49,391 nucleotides of DNA from positions 50,001-99,391 of the forward strand of contig CACKTW010000001.1 of assembly GCA_902603215.1 (NCBI GenBank), given 5' to 3'. This document shows positions 1-11,749 of this stretch, one piece after another. Positions within the stretch are counted from its first letter, which is position 1. The number at the start of each line of letters is the position of its first letter. The position numbers and the translations under genes are program-made. The notes below the pieces were generated by a model. It saw only the letters and a list, made by a program, of their open reading frames with translations. It was not told the DNA's origin and made no database searches. The DNA comes from an uncultured Pelagibacteraceae bacterium (GTDB lineage: Bacteria; Pseudomonadota; Alphaproteobacteria; Pelagibacterales; Pelagibacteraceae).

Positions 1-841
<841 letters not shown>

Positions 842-973
842 ATGCACAGAAAAAAATTCTGTGTTTGAATCAAATTTTTATTTTGATCGTTAGTTTTAAA
901 ACTCAAACTAACAATCGGATATAGATATTGATATTAATTAATTATTTACAATTTTAAAGATCTGAATGTTTCT

Positions 974-1049
974 TGGTGGAGGATAGCGGGATCGAACCGC
1001 TGACCTCCTGAATGCAAATCAGGCGCTCTCCCAGCTGAGCTAATCCCCC
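974..1049 (-). tRNA. tRNA-Ala (TGC)
   Basis: Reverse complement GGGGGATTAGCTCAGCTGGGAGAGCGCCTGATTTGCATTCAGGAGGTCAGCGGTTCGATCCCGCTATCCTCCACCA; cloverleaf, anticodon TGC, encoded CCA. Confidence 0.97.
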
Positions 1050-1061
1050 AATATTAAAATT

Positions 1062-1138
<77 letters not shown>

Positions 1139-1239
1139 CTGTGCGCTCCAAAGCAAGAAACATTTTAAGAAGAGAAATGCGGACGGTCAACATTAACCTG
1201 TGTATTTTTTAGATTAAAAAATAATTTTTAATCATCCTT

Positions 1240-2731
<1,492 letters not shown>

Positions 2732-2937
2732 ACGGCGCACACTAGCTTCATATAAATAAAAAATTTTATTTATATTTCGTTGAAGTGTGTACGACAAAAT
2801 TTGGTAACCTTAACCGTCCACACTTCTCTTCTTAAATAATTTTACAAATTCAAAGATCTAAAAACATCGTCATTTCTTCAAACAACAATGAATTGTTTCC
2901 CATAATAATAGTATTATAATTGATCAGGGGAACGTTG

Positions 2938-2965
2938 CTTATAGTATAATATTCGAATAAATCAA
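2938..2965 (-). promoter_or_regulatory. Candidate rRNA operon promoter (TTGATT-N16-TATAAG)
   Basis: Reverse-strand -35-like TTGATT (2960-2965) and -10-like TATAAG (2938-2943), about 200 bp upstream of the 16S 5' end; pattern only. Confidence 0.3.
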
Positions 2966-3074
2966 GACCCATAAAAAACCATTTAATCACTCAAAAAACA
3001 TTGATTTTCCTTGCTATTTTTAATTATAAATAGATAAAAATATAAAATAGTAAATAAATGCAACTTTTGAGCTA

Positions 3075-4385
3075 ATGATAAGTCAAACAAAAATTTCTAG
3101 AAAACAGAGGACATTAATAATTATTTCCGGTCTTTTGATCTCATTGTTAATAATAATTTTAGTAACAACTCAGTATAATAAATCTTCAAAAACTAAAATT
3201 AATAATTCTTTTAAGAGGTTGCTTAAAAACACACACTTTATAGAAACAAGCAATTTTTTATTAAATAAAATAAATTCTCCATATTTAAATATCTCATACA
3301 AAATAGAAAATGGGGATTCGTTAGAAAAAATTTTTAATAAATTTAGAATAGATAAAAAAGAATTGTCTCAAATAAATAGCGGGATTGGAAAAATTGTCAA
3401 AGGAAACTATCTTAAATCAGGTAGAAACATTAGCTTGGTTGTTAAAAAAAAAGATGGAATAAGGAAAATTGAAACTATCAATATACCTATTTCAAAATCA
3501 ATTGATATTCTTGTACAAAAAGATGAAAAACAAAATTTTGTATCTCAAAAAATAATAACTCAGCTTTTTAAAAAGATAAATTTAGCGGAAGGAATAATTA
3601 AAAACAGCCTCTATAATGCTGCGACTAAAAATAATGTTGACCCTAACATTATTATGGATTTTGCTAGCATATATGGTTTTGAAATTGATTTTCAAAGAGA
3701 CATTAGAAAAAATGATACATTTCAAATAGTTTATGAAACGTTTGAAGATGAATTTGGCGAATTATATTCTATAGGAAATATAATTTATGCATTTATGTCA
3801 GTAAATGGAAAAGAGATACCATTGTATAGATTCCAAGGAAAAGATTTTTCGGGACACTTTGATGTCAATGGAAAAAGTGTTCAAAAAGCTTTGATGAAAA
3901 CTCCAATCAATGGTGCAAGATTGTCTTCTAAATACGGACTCAGAAAACATCCAATTCTTGGTTTCACTAAAAAACATAACGGCACCGATTTCGCAGCAAA
4001 AGAAGGAACTCCCATAATGGCTTCTGGCGCTGGAACAATTGTTAGAGCTAAATGGTGTGGAGGAGGAGGAAATTGTATTAAAATAAGACACAACTCTACT
4101 TACTCAACTGTGTATGCTCATTTAAAAAATTTTGCTACAAATATAAAATCTGGTATCAAAGTAAAACAAGGACAAATAATTGGCTATGTTGGTTCAACCG
4201 GTATGTCAACAGGTCCTCATTTACATTATGAAGTTCACGTCAATGGCAAACCTGTTAATTCTCAAAAATTAAAACTGCCTTCGGGTAAAATCTTAAAAGG
4301 TGAAGATAGGCAAAAATTTGAAATAAAAAGAATTAAAACTGATGCGATGATAGCTGATATTATTGAAGATAAACTAGAAAATTAA
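3075..4385 (+). CDS. M23 family metallopeptidase (LysM-like domain plus LytM/peptidoglycan endopeptidase)
   Basis: N-terminal TM segment; GLRKHPILGFTKKHNGTDFAAKEGTPI and HLHYEVHVNGKPVNS motifs (HxxxD, HxH) of M23 peptidases. Confidence 0.93.
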   Translation: MISQTKISRKQRTLIIISGLLISLLIIILVTTQYNKSSKTKINNSFKRLLKNTHFIETSNFLLNKINSPYLNISYKIENGDSLEKIFNKFRIDKKELSQINSGIGKIVKGNYLKSGRNISLVVKKKDGIRKIETINIPISKSIDILVQKDEKQNFVSQKIITQLFKKINLAEGIIKNSLYNAATKNNVDPNIIMDFASIYGFEIDFQRDIRKNDTFQIVYETFEDEFGELYSIGNIIYAFMSVNGKEIPLYRFQGKDFSGHFDVNGKSVQKALMKTPINGARLSSKYGLRKHPILGFTKKHNGTDFAAKEGTPIMASGAGTIVRAKWCGGGGNCIKIRHNSTYSTVYAHLKNFATNIKSGIKVKQGQIIGYVGSTGMSTGPHLHYEVHVNGKPVNSQKLKLPSGKILKGEDRQKFEIKRIKTDAMIADIIEDKLEN

Positions 4386-4774
4386 ATTTTTTTATTCTGC
4401 GTTGATATTTCAACGACAGATTTATTTTCATCTTCTATTTTGATTTCGGATTCTTTTTTTTCTTTGTCTAATGTGTTGTTTAAAGTTCCGTTTTCACTAG
4501 ACATTATTCTTAGAAAATGATCGGCATGCTGATAATAATTTTCAGACAAAATTTTATCTCCGCTAGATAACGCTTCTCTTGCCAGATTGTTATATTTTTC
4601 TAATAATTTTGGTGCATTATGATTATTTTTTCCAGGAAACCTTCTTTGAAATCCGTTTGTAATATAATTTATGTTGTTTGAAGAAGAATTTTCAGATTTT
4701 CTTCTAAAAATTCTATCGTTGTTTCGAAACTTATTATGTCTTCTATTTCTATTATTTCTATTATTTCTCATCAA
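4382..4774 (-). CDS. DUF4167 domain-containing protein
   Basis: Basic Asn/Arg-rich N-terminus followed by KLLEKYNNLAREALSSGDKILSENYYQHADHFLRIM, characteristic of alphaproteobacterial DUF4167. Confidence 0.85.
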   Translation of the reverse strand: MMRNNRNNRNRRHNKFRNNDRIFRRKSENSSSNNINYITNGFQRRFPGKNNHNAPKLLEKYNNLAREALSSGDKILSENYYQHADHFLRIMSSENGTLNNTLDKEKKESEIKIEDENKSVVEISTQNKKI

Positions 4775-4848
4775 TTTTTAAGATTAGTATTTTTCATCAT
4801 AGCTGAATTAAATTTGATTTGTCAAAATAAAAAATTCTTTATAAAACA

Positions 4849-5694
4849 TTAAATTACTTTTGTGCTAATTATGCAACGTGGATTTTTGTTGTAATCATGT
4901 ACTGTTTTAACTATTCTAAAATTATTTTTTAATAAAATGTTTGATAGCTTATTAAATTGTTTCTCTCCAATTTCAATATACAAATGTCCGCCTTTTTTCA
5001 ATAATTTTTGACTCTTTTTTATTATATCAATTGTAGTGGTTAATCCATCAATTCCACCATCTAGAGCTTCCATAGGTTCGTAGTCCCTTATATCTCTGCT
5101 TAAATATTTTATCCTATATGAACAAATGTACGGTGGATTAGATACAATTACATCATATTTGCCCAATTTAAAATTGTCAATATTGCAATTAATGAATTTT
5201 GATCTCTTTTCAAGACGAAGCAAGGATGAATTTTTTTTTGCTATATCAATCGCTTTTTTTGATTTGTCTATCCCGATTCCTTGTGAATTTTTCAAATTTC
5301 TAAGAATAGATAACAAAATGCAACCGGAACCGGTTCCAATATCTAAAATATTAATCGAATTTTTATGTCTATATTTTTTAATCACTTCTTCAACAAGAAA
5401 CTCTGTTTCTGGTCTAGGAATCAAAACATTTTGATTTAAATCAAAATCTATGCTCCAAAATTCTTTTTTTTTTAATATATAGGCAATTGGTTCATTATTT
5501 TTTCTTCTGAAAATCAAATCATTATATATTTCAGCTTCTTTGGGTCTGACTTCAAAATCTCCATTTATAGACATAAAGGCTAAGTCTTTTTTAATAATTT
5601 CTGAAAGAATTAATTCAGAATCAATTTTATAAGTTCTAATCCTTCTCTCTTTTAAAACTGATGAACCTTTATGAAGTAAACTATTAATATTCAT
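4849..5694 (-). CDS. prmC: Peptide chain release factor N5-glutamine methyltransferase
   Basis: NPPY motif (SNPPYIC), LDIGTGSGCI SAM motif, RPETEFLVE; directly downstream of prfA. Confidence 0.95.
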   Translation of the reverse strand: MNINSLLHKGSSVLKERRIRTYKIDSELILSEIIKKDLAFMSINGDFEVRPKEAEIYNDLIFRRKNNEPIAYILKKKEFWSIDFDLNQNVLIPRPETEFLVEEVIKKYRHKNSINILDIGTGSGCILLSILRNLKNSQGIGIDKSKKAIDIAKKNSSLLRLEKRSKFINCNIDNFKLGKYDVIVSNPPYICSYRIKYLSRDIRDYEPMEALDGGIDGLTTTIDIIKKSQKLLKKGGHLYIEIGEKQFNKLSNILLKNNFRIVKTVHDYNKNPRCIISTKVI

Positions 5695-6770
5695 TAATTG
5701 TTAAGACTTTCTAATTTGCTTTCCTGATCTTGTATCATTAAATTTTCTGTCATTTGATCAAAAATTTCACCATTTAAAAATTCATTAAGCTTATGAAGTG
5801 TAAAATTTATTCTATGATCCGTAACTCTTCCTTGTGGAAAATTATAAGTTCTTATTCTTTCTGATCTATCACCGCTACCAATCTTACTTTTTCTATCTTT
5901 TGCCCTTTCCATTTCTTTTTTTGCTCTTTCCGCTTCATATATTCTTGATCTTAGTATTTTCATTCCTTTAGCTTTATTTTTGTGTTGGCTCTTTTCATCT
6001 TGTTGACTAACAACTACCCCTGTTGGAATATGAGTTATTCGAACTGCTGAATCAGTTGTATTTACGCTTTGTCCACCCGGTCCACTTGATCTAAAAACGT
6101 CTATACGCAAATCTTTTTCATCTATCTTTATATCAACATCTTCTGCTTCTGGTAAAACAGCCACTGTTGCGGCTGATGTATGTACTCTTCCTTGCGTTTC
6201 TGTTTCTGGAACTCTTTGTACACGATGAACTCCAGATTCATACTTTAAAGCAGAATAAATATTGTTTCCTTTAATTAATAGAATTCCTTCTTTTAATCCC
6301 CCTGCCTCACTTTTTGACAAACTGATTATTTCAATATCCCATTTTTTTTTATGGCTAACTTTTTCATACATTTTAAATAAGTCAGCCGCAAATAAGCTGG
6401 CCTCTAATCCTCCTGTTCCAGCTCTAATTTCTAAAATGGCATTTTTTGTATCTGCTTCATCTTTAGGAAGTAAATAAATTTTTAACTTTTTTTCATTAAT
6501 CTCTTTTTTTTCAGTCAAAGATTTTAATTCACTTTTTGCTAAATCTTTCATTTCTATTTCTGATTTTTTATCTTCAATAATTTTTTCTAGACTTTTTTTC
6601 TCATTTTCAAAATTAATATAAGACTTAGCACTTTGAATTATTTCTTCTAGGCTTGAATATTCTTTAGATTTTTTTGCAATTTCTTTTTTTTCCAAAGTTC
6701 CTGAAGCAAGTTCTTTTTCTAATAATTCATATTTTTTTACTAAAGAATTTACTTGTTTAATTGGTATCAT
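5694..6770 (-). CDS. prfA: Peptide chain release factor 1
   Basis: GGQ motif in [27 protein letters not shown]1 domain structure. Confidence 0.97.
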   Translation of the reverse strand: MIPIKQVNSLVKKYELLEKELASGTLEKKEIAKKSKEYSSLEEIIQSAKSYINFENEKKSLEKIIEDKKSEIEMKDLAKSELKSLTEKKEINEKKLKIYLLPKDEADTKNAILEIRAGTGGLEASLFAADLFKMYEKVSHKKKWDIEIISLSKSEAGGLKEGILLIKGNNIYSALKYESGVHRVQRVPETETQGRVHTSAATVAVLPEAEDVDIKIDEKDLRIDVFRSSGPGGQSVNTTDSAVRITHIPTGVVVSQQDEKSQHKNKAKGMKILRSRIYEAERAKKEMERAKDRKSKIGSGDRSERIRTYNFPQGRVTDHRINFTLHKLNEFLNGEIFDQMTENLMIQDQESKLESLNN

Positions 6771-7868
6771 TTAATTTTTATCAATTTCTAGGGCTTTTTT
6801 TTCAACTAAATCTACAACTGAATCTATCATTTTATCTGTTGCAACTTTATTGTGTGGAAGACCTTTAATATAAATCATATTGCTTCCTTTGCCTCCTCCA
6901 GTAAGTCCAATATCTGTGCTTGCCGCTTCTCCAGGCCCATTTACTACGCAGCCAATAATTGACAATGTTATTGGTGTTTTTATGTGATTTAATTTTTTTT
7001 CTAAAATACTAACTGTTTTTATAACAGGAAATGCTTGCCTAGCACATGATGGACATGAAATAATTTTTACTCCCTTTTCTCTTAAATTCAATGATTTAAG
7101 TATTTCATAACCTACTTTAACTTCTTCTAGCGGATCTGCTGATAGTGAAACTCTAATAGTGTCTCCAATTCCTTCCATTAACAAAATTCCTATTCCAATT
7201 GATGATTTTACTCCTCCGGGGATCAAGCTTCCGGCTTCGGTTATACCTAGATGAAGAGGATAATCACATTTTTCTGATAAAGATCTATAAGCTTTCACAG
7301 ATAAAAATACGTCTGATGATTTCACGCTAATCTTAAAATTAAAAAAATCACTATCCTCAAGAATTTTAATATTTCTTAATGCGCTTTCTACAAGCGCTTC
7401 GGGACAAGGCTCTTTATATTTTTCAAGTAAATCTTTTTCTAGCGACCCAGCATTAACCCCTACGCGTACAGAACAATTATTATCTTTTGCTGCCTTAAGT
7501 ATTTCTTTAACTCTATCAACTGAACCTATATTCCCAGGATTTATTCTTAAACACTTTGCTCCGAATTCAGCTGCTTCAATTGCTCTTTTGTAATGAAAAT
7601 GTATATCGGCAACAATTGGTATGTTAATATTTTTTACAATTTCTTTTAAAGCAAAAGAAGATTCTTGATCAGGACATGAAACTCTTACTAAGTCAGCTCC
7701 TGCTTCTGATAATTGATTAATTTGATTAATTGTGTCTTTAACTTTCGTGGTCAATGTATTTGTCATTGATTGAACTGAAATGGGAAAATCTCCGCCAATT
7801 TTTACATCGCCGACTGAAATAACTTTTGTTTTTCTCCTTTTTATGTCTCTAAATGGTCTAATACTCAT
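6771..7868 (-). CDS. ispG: (E)-4-hydroxy-3-methylbut-2-enyl-diphosphate synthase
   Basis: [15 protein letters not shown] and CVVNGPGEA Fe-S motifs. Confidence 0.97.
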   Translation of the reverse strand: MSIRPFRDIKRRKTKVISVGDVKIGGDFPISVQSMTNTLTTKVKDTINQINQLSEAGADLVRVSCPDQESSFALKEIVKNINIPIVADIHFHYKRAIEAAEFGAKCLRINPGNIGSVDRVKEILKAAKDNNCSVRVGVNAGSLEKDLLEKYKEPCPEALVESALRNIKILEDSDFFNFKISVKSSDVFLSVKAYRSLSEKCDYPLHLGITEAGSLIPGGVKSSIGIGILLMEGIGDTIRVSLSADPLEEVKVGYEILKSLNLREKGVKIISCPSCARQAFPVIKTVSILEKKLNHIKTPITLSIIGCVVNGPGEAASTDIGLTGGGKGSNMIYIKGLPHNKVATDKMIDSVVDLVEKKALEIDKN

Positions 7869-7873
7869 TTGAG

Positions 7874-9085
7874 TTAACCTAGATTAAATTCTTTATGCAG
7901 AACTTTTATAGCTTTTTTAATATTCCTTTGATCTATTAAAACAGAAATTTTTATTTCAGATGTCGAAATGACCATGATATTAATTTTTTTGCTAGCCAAG
8001 GCTTGAAACATTCTATAAGTAACTCCTGGAGCTGCAATCATGCCAACTCCAACGATAGATACTTTTGAAACCTTATCATCTTGTATAATTTTTTTATAGA
8101 AAATTTTTTTATTTCTTTTTATTAGTCTTAAAGCATAACTTAAATCTTCTTTTTTTATAGTAAATGTAATGTCAGTTTTTTTCCCATCATCTGATATATT
8201 TTGAACTACCATATCAACGTTGATATTATTTTGAGCTAGGGGTTTAAAAATACTTGCGGCAACTCCGGGTTTATCGGTTACACCAACTAAAGTGATTTTA
8301 GCTTCATTTTTTGTATAACTTATTCCAGTTATAACTTTTTTTTTTACAATTTCATTTTCATTAGCAATTTCAGTGCCACTTTTTTTTGAAAAAGTTGATT
8401 TTACATTTATTCTTATATCGTTAAGCATTGCATCTTGTATTGATATTGGTTGCATAACCTTTGCTCCTAAGGAAGACATTTCTAACATTTCTTCGTAAGA
8501 AATTTTATCAATTTTTTTTGCTTTCACATTTGAATTTGGGTCAGTTGTATAAATTCCTTCAACATCTGTATAAATAACACAGCTATCTGCATTAAAAAAT
8601 TTTGCCAAGGCAATTGCGCTTGCATCTGAGCCACCTCTTCCTAAAGTTGTAATTCTTTTTTTTCTTGTTATTCCCTGAAACCCTGTGATCACAGGTATTC
8701 CTCCTTTTTTAATAAATGAAAAAATTTCTTTTGTGTTAATTGACTGTATTTGCGATGAAGAAAAATTTTCATCTGTTAAAATTGGCAACTGCCAACTGAT
8801 CCAAGATCTCGCATTTAAACCTAATTCTGAAAGTGCACCCGCGATCAACGAACATGAAATTTGTTCACCTGATGAAACAAGAACGTCATATTCTGATCTT
8901 TTAAAATTTTTGCTAATTTCTTTTGATTTTTTAATTAGCTCATTAGTCATGCCACTCATTGCTGATGCGACAACAATTACTTTGTTTTTCTTTTGATAAT
9001 AATTCTTGATTATTTTGCTTACATGCTTAATCTTTTTACTATTACCTAAAGAAGTCCCGCCAAATTTTAAAATAACTAGTCTCAT
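7874..9085 (-). CDS. lysC: Aspartate kinase
   Basis: [10 protein letters not shown]-terminus, [14 protein letters not shown], tandem C-terminal ACT domains. Confidence 0.97.
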   Translation of the reverse strand: MRLVILKFGGTSLGNSKKIKHVSKIIKNYYQKKNKVIVVASAMSGMTNELIKKSKEISKNFKRSEYDVLVSSGEQISCSLIAGALSELGLNARSWISWQLPILTDENFSSSQIQSINTKEIFSFIKKGGIPVITGFQGITRKKRITTLGRGGSDASAIALAKFFNADSCVIYTDVEGIYTTDPNSNVKAKKIDKISYEEMLEMSSLGAKVMQPISIQDAMLNDIRINVKSTFSKKSGTEIANENEIVKKKVITGISYTKNEAKITLVGVTDKPGVAASIFKPLAQNNINVDMVVQNISDDGKKTDITFTIKKEDLSYALRLIKRNKKIFYKKIIQDDKVSKVSIVGVGMIAAPGVTYRMFQALASKKINIMVISTSEIKISVLIDQRNIKKAIKVLHKEFNLG

Positions 9086-9166
9086 AAAATATCAATATTT
9101 ATTTATATTTAAGAAAATTTTTGGTAAAAATACTCTTAAAAGTTTAATTCTACAAGAAAATCTATT

Positions 9167-9889
9167 TTGAGTACTATAAATTACAAAGAAATTGAAAAAT
9201 TTTCAAAACTGGCTGAAGAATGGTGGGATCCCAATGGAAAATTTAAACCAATTCATAATTTCAATCCTGTAAGAATACAATATATAAAAGAAAAAGTTAT
9301 AGAAAAATTTAAACTGAATTCGAAAAAAAAGCCTTTTGCTAACATTTCTCTGCTCGATATTGGTTGTGGAGGTGGTTTACTTTCTGAACCAATGCATAGA
9401 TTGGGAGCTAAAGTAACAGGCATAGATGCCTCTAAAAGAAATATTCATGTAGCTGAAATCCATGCAAAAAAAAATAATTTAAAAATAAAATATATTAATA
9501 CTTCGCCTGAAAAATTAAATACTGATAAAAAATTCGATATTATTTTAAATATGGAAATTGTAGAGCATGTTAAAAATTTAGATTTATTTCTTAATATTTC
9601 TTCAAATCTATTATCAAAAAGTGGAATAATGTTTGTGGCAACTATTAATAGATCTCTTAAATCGTATGCTTTTGCTATTATTGGAGCAGAATATATTTTA
9701 AGATGGCTTCCAATAGGAACTCACGATTGGGAAAAGTTTGTTACACCTAATGAATTAATAAATCTATCAGATAAAAATAAACTAAAATTAATTTCAATTG
9801 ATGGAGTAAAATTTAATCCATTTATCAATGGATGGAAAATAAGTAAAGACAAGTCCGTTAATTATATTAGTTGTTTTGAAAAAAAATAA
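9167..9889 (+). CDS. ubiG: Ubiquinone biosynthesis O-methyltransferase (TTG start)
   Basis: EEWWDPNGKFKPIHNFNPVRIQYI and LDIGCGGGLLSEPMHRLGAKVTGID typical of UbiG. Confidence 0.95.
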   Translation: MSTINYKEIEKFSKLAEEWWDPNGKFKPIHNFNPVRIQYIKEKVIEKFKLNSKKKPFANISLLDIGCGGGLLSEPMHRLGAKVTGIDASKRNIHVAEIHAKKNNLKIKYINTSPEKLNTDKKFDIILNMEIVEHVKNLDLFLNISSNLLSKSGIMFVATINRSLKSYAFAIIGAEYILRWLPIGTHDWEKFVTPNELINLSDKNKLKLISIDGVKFNPFINGWKISKDKSVNYISCFEKK

Positions 9890-9890
9890 T

Positions 9891-10310
9891 TTAGTTTTCT
9901 TTATTATCAAACCAGGGAATGGTGTTAGTTTGAATTCCTTCTTCTTCTAATTCTCTGATTTCATCTTTGTTTGCTTTTCCATAGATAGGTTTGCTTTTCT
10001 TGTTTTCATAATGAATACTTCTTGCTTCTGACACAAAATTTTCACCAACGTACTCACAATTTTCCTTGATAAACTTTTGATATGCCAGGATTTTCTTCCT
10101 TACTTTTTTTTGAGCCGAAGAATTTAAAATAACCTTTTTTTTAGTTTTTGTTAAATTTGGTGACATTATAGATTTTTCTAAATTTTTAGAATTGCAATTT
10201 ATACAGTTTAAAAATTTTATTTTCTTTAATCTTTCAAAATCTTTTGAATTGTTAAACCAACTATCAAAACAATGTTTGCAGCTTTTACATGTCAAATTAT
10301 ATTTTATCAT
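9891..10310 (-). CDS. DUF1178 family protein
   Basis: MIKYNLTCKSCKHCFDSWFNNSKDFERL; two CxxC motifs; matches recalled DUF1178 pattern. Confidence 0.82.
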   Translation of the reverse strand: MIKYNLTCKSCKHCFDSWFNNSKDFERLKKIKFLNCINCNSKNLEKSIMSPNLTKTKKKVILNSSAQKKVRKKILAYQKFIKENCEYVGENFVSEARSIHYENKKSKPIYGKANKDEIRELEEEGIQTNTIPWFDNKEN

Positions 10311-10350
10311 TACCAATTAAATAATAATCCTTTAAAAAGAAATCACAAGC

Positions 10351-11655
10351 TCAACTTCTATAGTCAGCGTTTATACTAATATAATCTTTTGTAAAATCAC
10401 ATGTATAAACCGAAAATTCATTGTCACCCATGTTTAGTTCAATATTTATATCTATTGAATCCCATTGCATATATTCTTTAATCAATTTCTCATCATATTT
10501 TTCAATTTCTTTACCATCCTCGACGATAACAAACTCACCAAATTTTATTCTTAAATTTTTAATACTAATGTCTTCTCCTGCTTTTCCAATTGCCATTACA
10601 ACGCGGCCCCAATTAGGATCTTCTCCTGCTACTGCAGTTTTGATTAAAGGAGAGTTTGCAACTGAAAAAGCAATGCTTCTTGCGGCCTGAATTGATTTCG
10701 CTTTTGTAACATTTATAGTTAAAAATTTTTTCGCACCTTCACCATCACGCGCTATTTGTTTTGCTAAATTTAACATTACGTTTTGTAATGCTTCCTCAAA
10801 TTCTTTTAATTTTGGATCTAAGACATTATATATTTTTGAATTTTTTGCATAGCCAGTAGAAAAAATCCCAACCATATCATTAGTTGAGGTGTCGCCATCA
10901 ACTGTAATTGCATTAAAAGTTGTCTTAACATTTCTTTTCAATAAATCTTTCAAAATTTGAGGTGGAATCTCAGCATCAGTAAATATAAACGCAAGCATTG
11001 TTCCCATATTGGGTTCAATCATTCCAGATCCTTTCGCTACACCAGAAATGTTAACTTGTTTTGTTCCTATATGGCATTCTTCGGAAGCCAACTTAGGTCT
11101 TGTATCTGTTGTTACGATGCTGGAGGCAGCTTTCATCCAAATGTATTTGTTTTGATCTTCTTTTAATTTATCTAATAAATAAGGAATTGTTTGTTTAATT
11201 TTTTCAGTAGGAAATTTACCTCCAATAACACCTGTAGATGCAAATATAATTTGATTAGATGTAATTACATCTTTTATACCATCGGAAGATTGTGAAGATT
11301 TTAGCGTTAATTCTTTAGAAAGAACTTTTGAAATTTCTTTTAAAGCTGAAAAGCCTTCAGGCCCAGTAAATGTATTTGCACTTTTCGTATTAACTAATAA
11401 AGCTTTAATAAATTTATTTTTCACCTTTAAATTCCAATTAATACTTTCAGAAACAATTTTTGACTTTGTATAAATTGCAGCATACTTGGCTCCATTTTTA
11501 AAATAGAACAAAGCCAAATCATCTCTTCCATTTCCATATAAATCAGCAGACACGGAAGAAATTGAAAGCCCATGTATTTGTTTGAGCTCTTGAAAATCGC
11601 CCATTTTGCTACTTTTAGCTTTTGGAAATAAAAAATTTCTTAGATTAATTGTCAT
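10351..11655 (-). CDS. argJ: Bifunctional glutamate N-acetyltransferase / amino-acid acetyltransferase
   Basis: DGDTSTNDM autocleavage motif, GEDPNWGR. Confidence 0.97.
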   Translation of the reverse strand: MTINLRNFLFPKAKSSKMGDFQELKQIHGLSISSVSADLYGNGRDDLALFYFKNGAKYAAIYTKSKIVSESINWNLKVKNKFIKALLVNTKSANTFTGPEGFSALKEISKVLSKELTLKSSQSSDGIKDVITSNQIIFASTGVIGGKFPTEKIKQTIPYLLDKLKEDQNKYIWMKAASSIVTTDTRPKLASEECHIGTKQVNISGVAKGSGMIEPNMGTMLAFIFTDAEIPPQILKDLLKRNVKTTFNAITVDGDTSTNDMVGIFSTGYAKNSKIYNVLDPKLKEFEEALQNVMLNLAKQIARDGEGAKKFLTINVTKAKSIQAARSIAFSVANSPLIKTAVAGEDPNWGRVVMAIGKAGEDISIKNLRIKFGEFVIVEDGKEIEKYDEKLIKEYMQWDSIDINIELNMGDNEFSVYTCDFTKDYISINADYRS

Positions 11656-11749
11656 TTTTCATTCTTTAAATTAAACAATTTGTAACTATATAGATAATAT
11701 CTATATGAAATGCATCAAATTAATATAACAATTAAAGATTATTTTTAAA

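Noticed and set aside
845-863. CACAGAA-AAAAA-TTCTGTG hairpin next to the 23S 5' end as a terminator
   Set aside because: Lies in the rRNA operon upstream of 23S, so termination there is unlikely; more likely part of 23S leader/processing structure
3798-4093. Two overlapping minus-strand ORFs (97 and 70 aa)
   Set aside because: Antisense to the well-supported M23 peptidase CDS; no recognisable protein features
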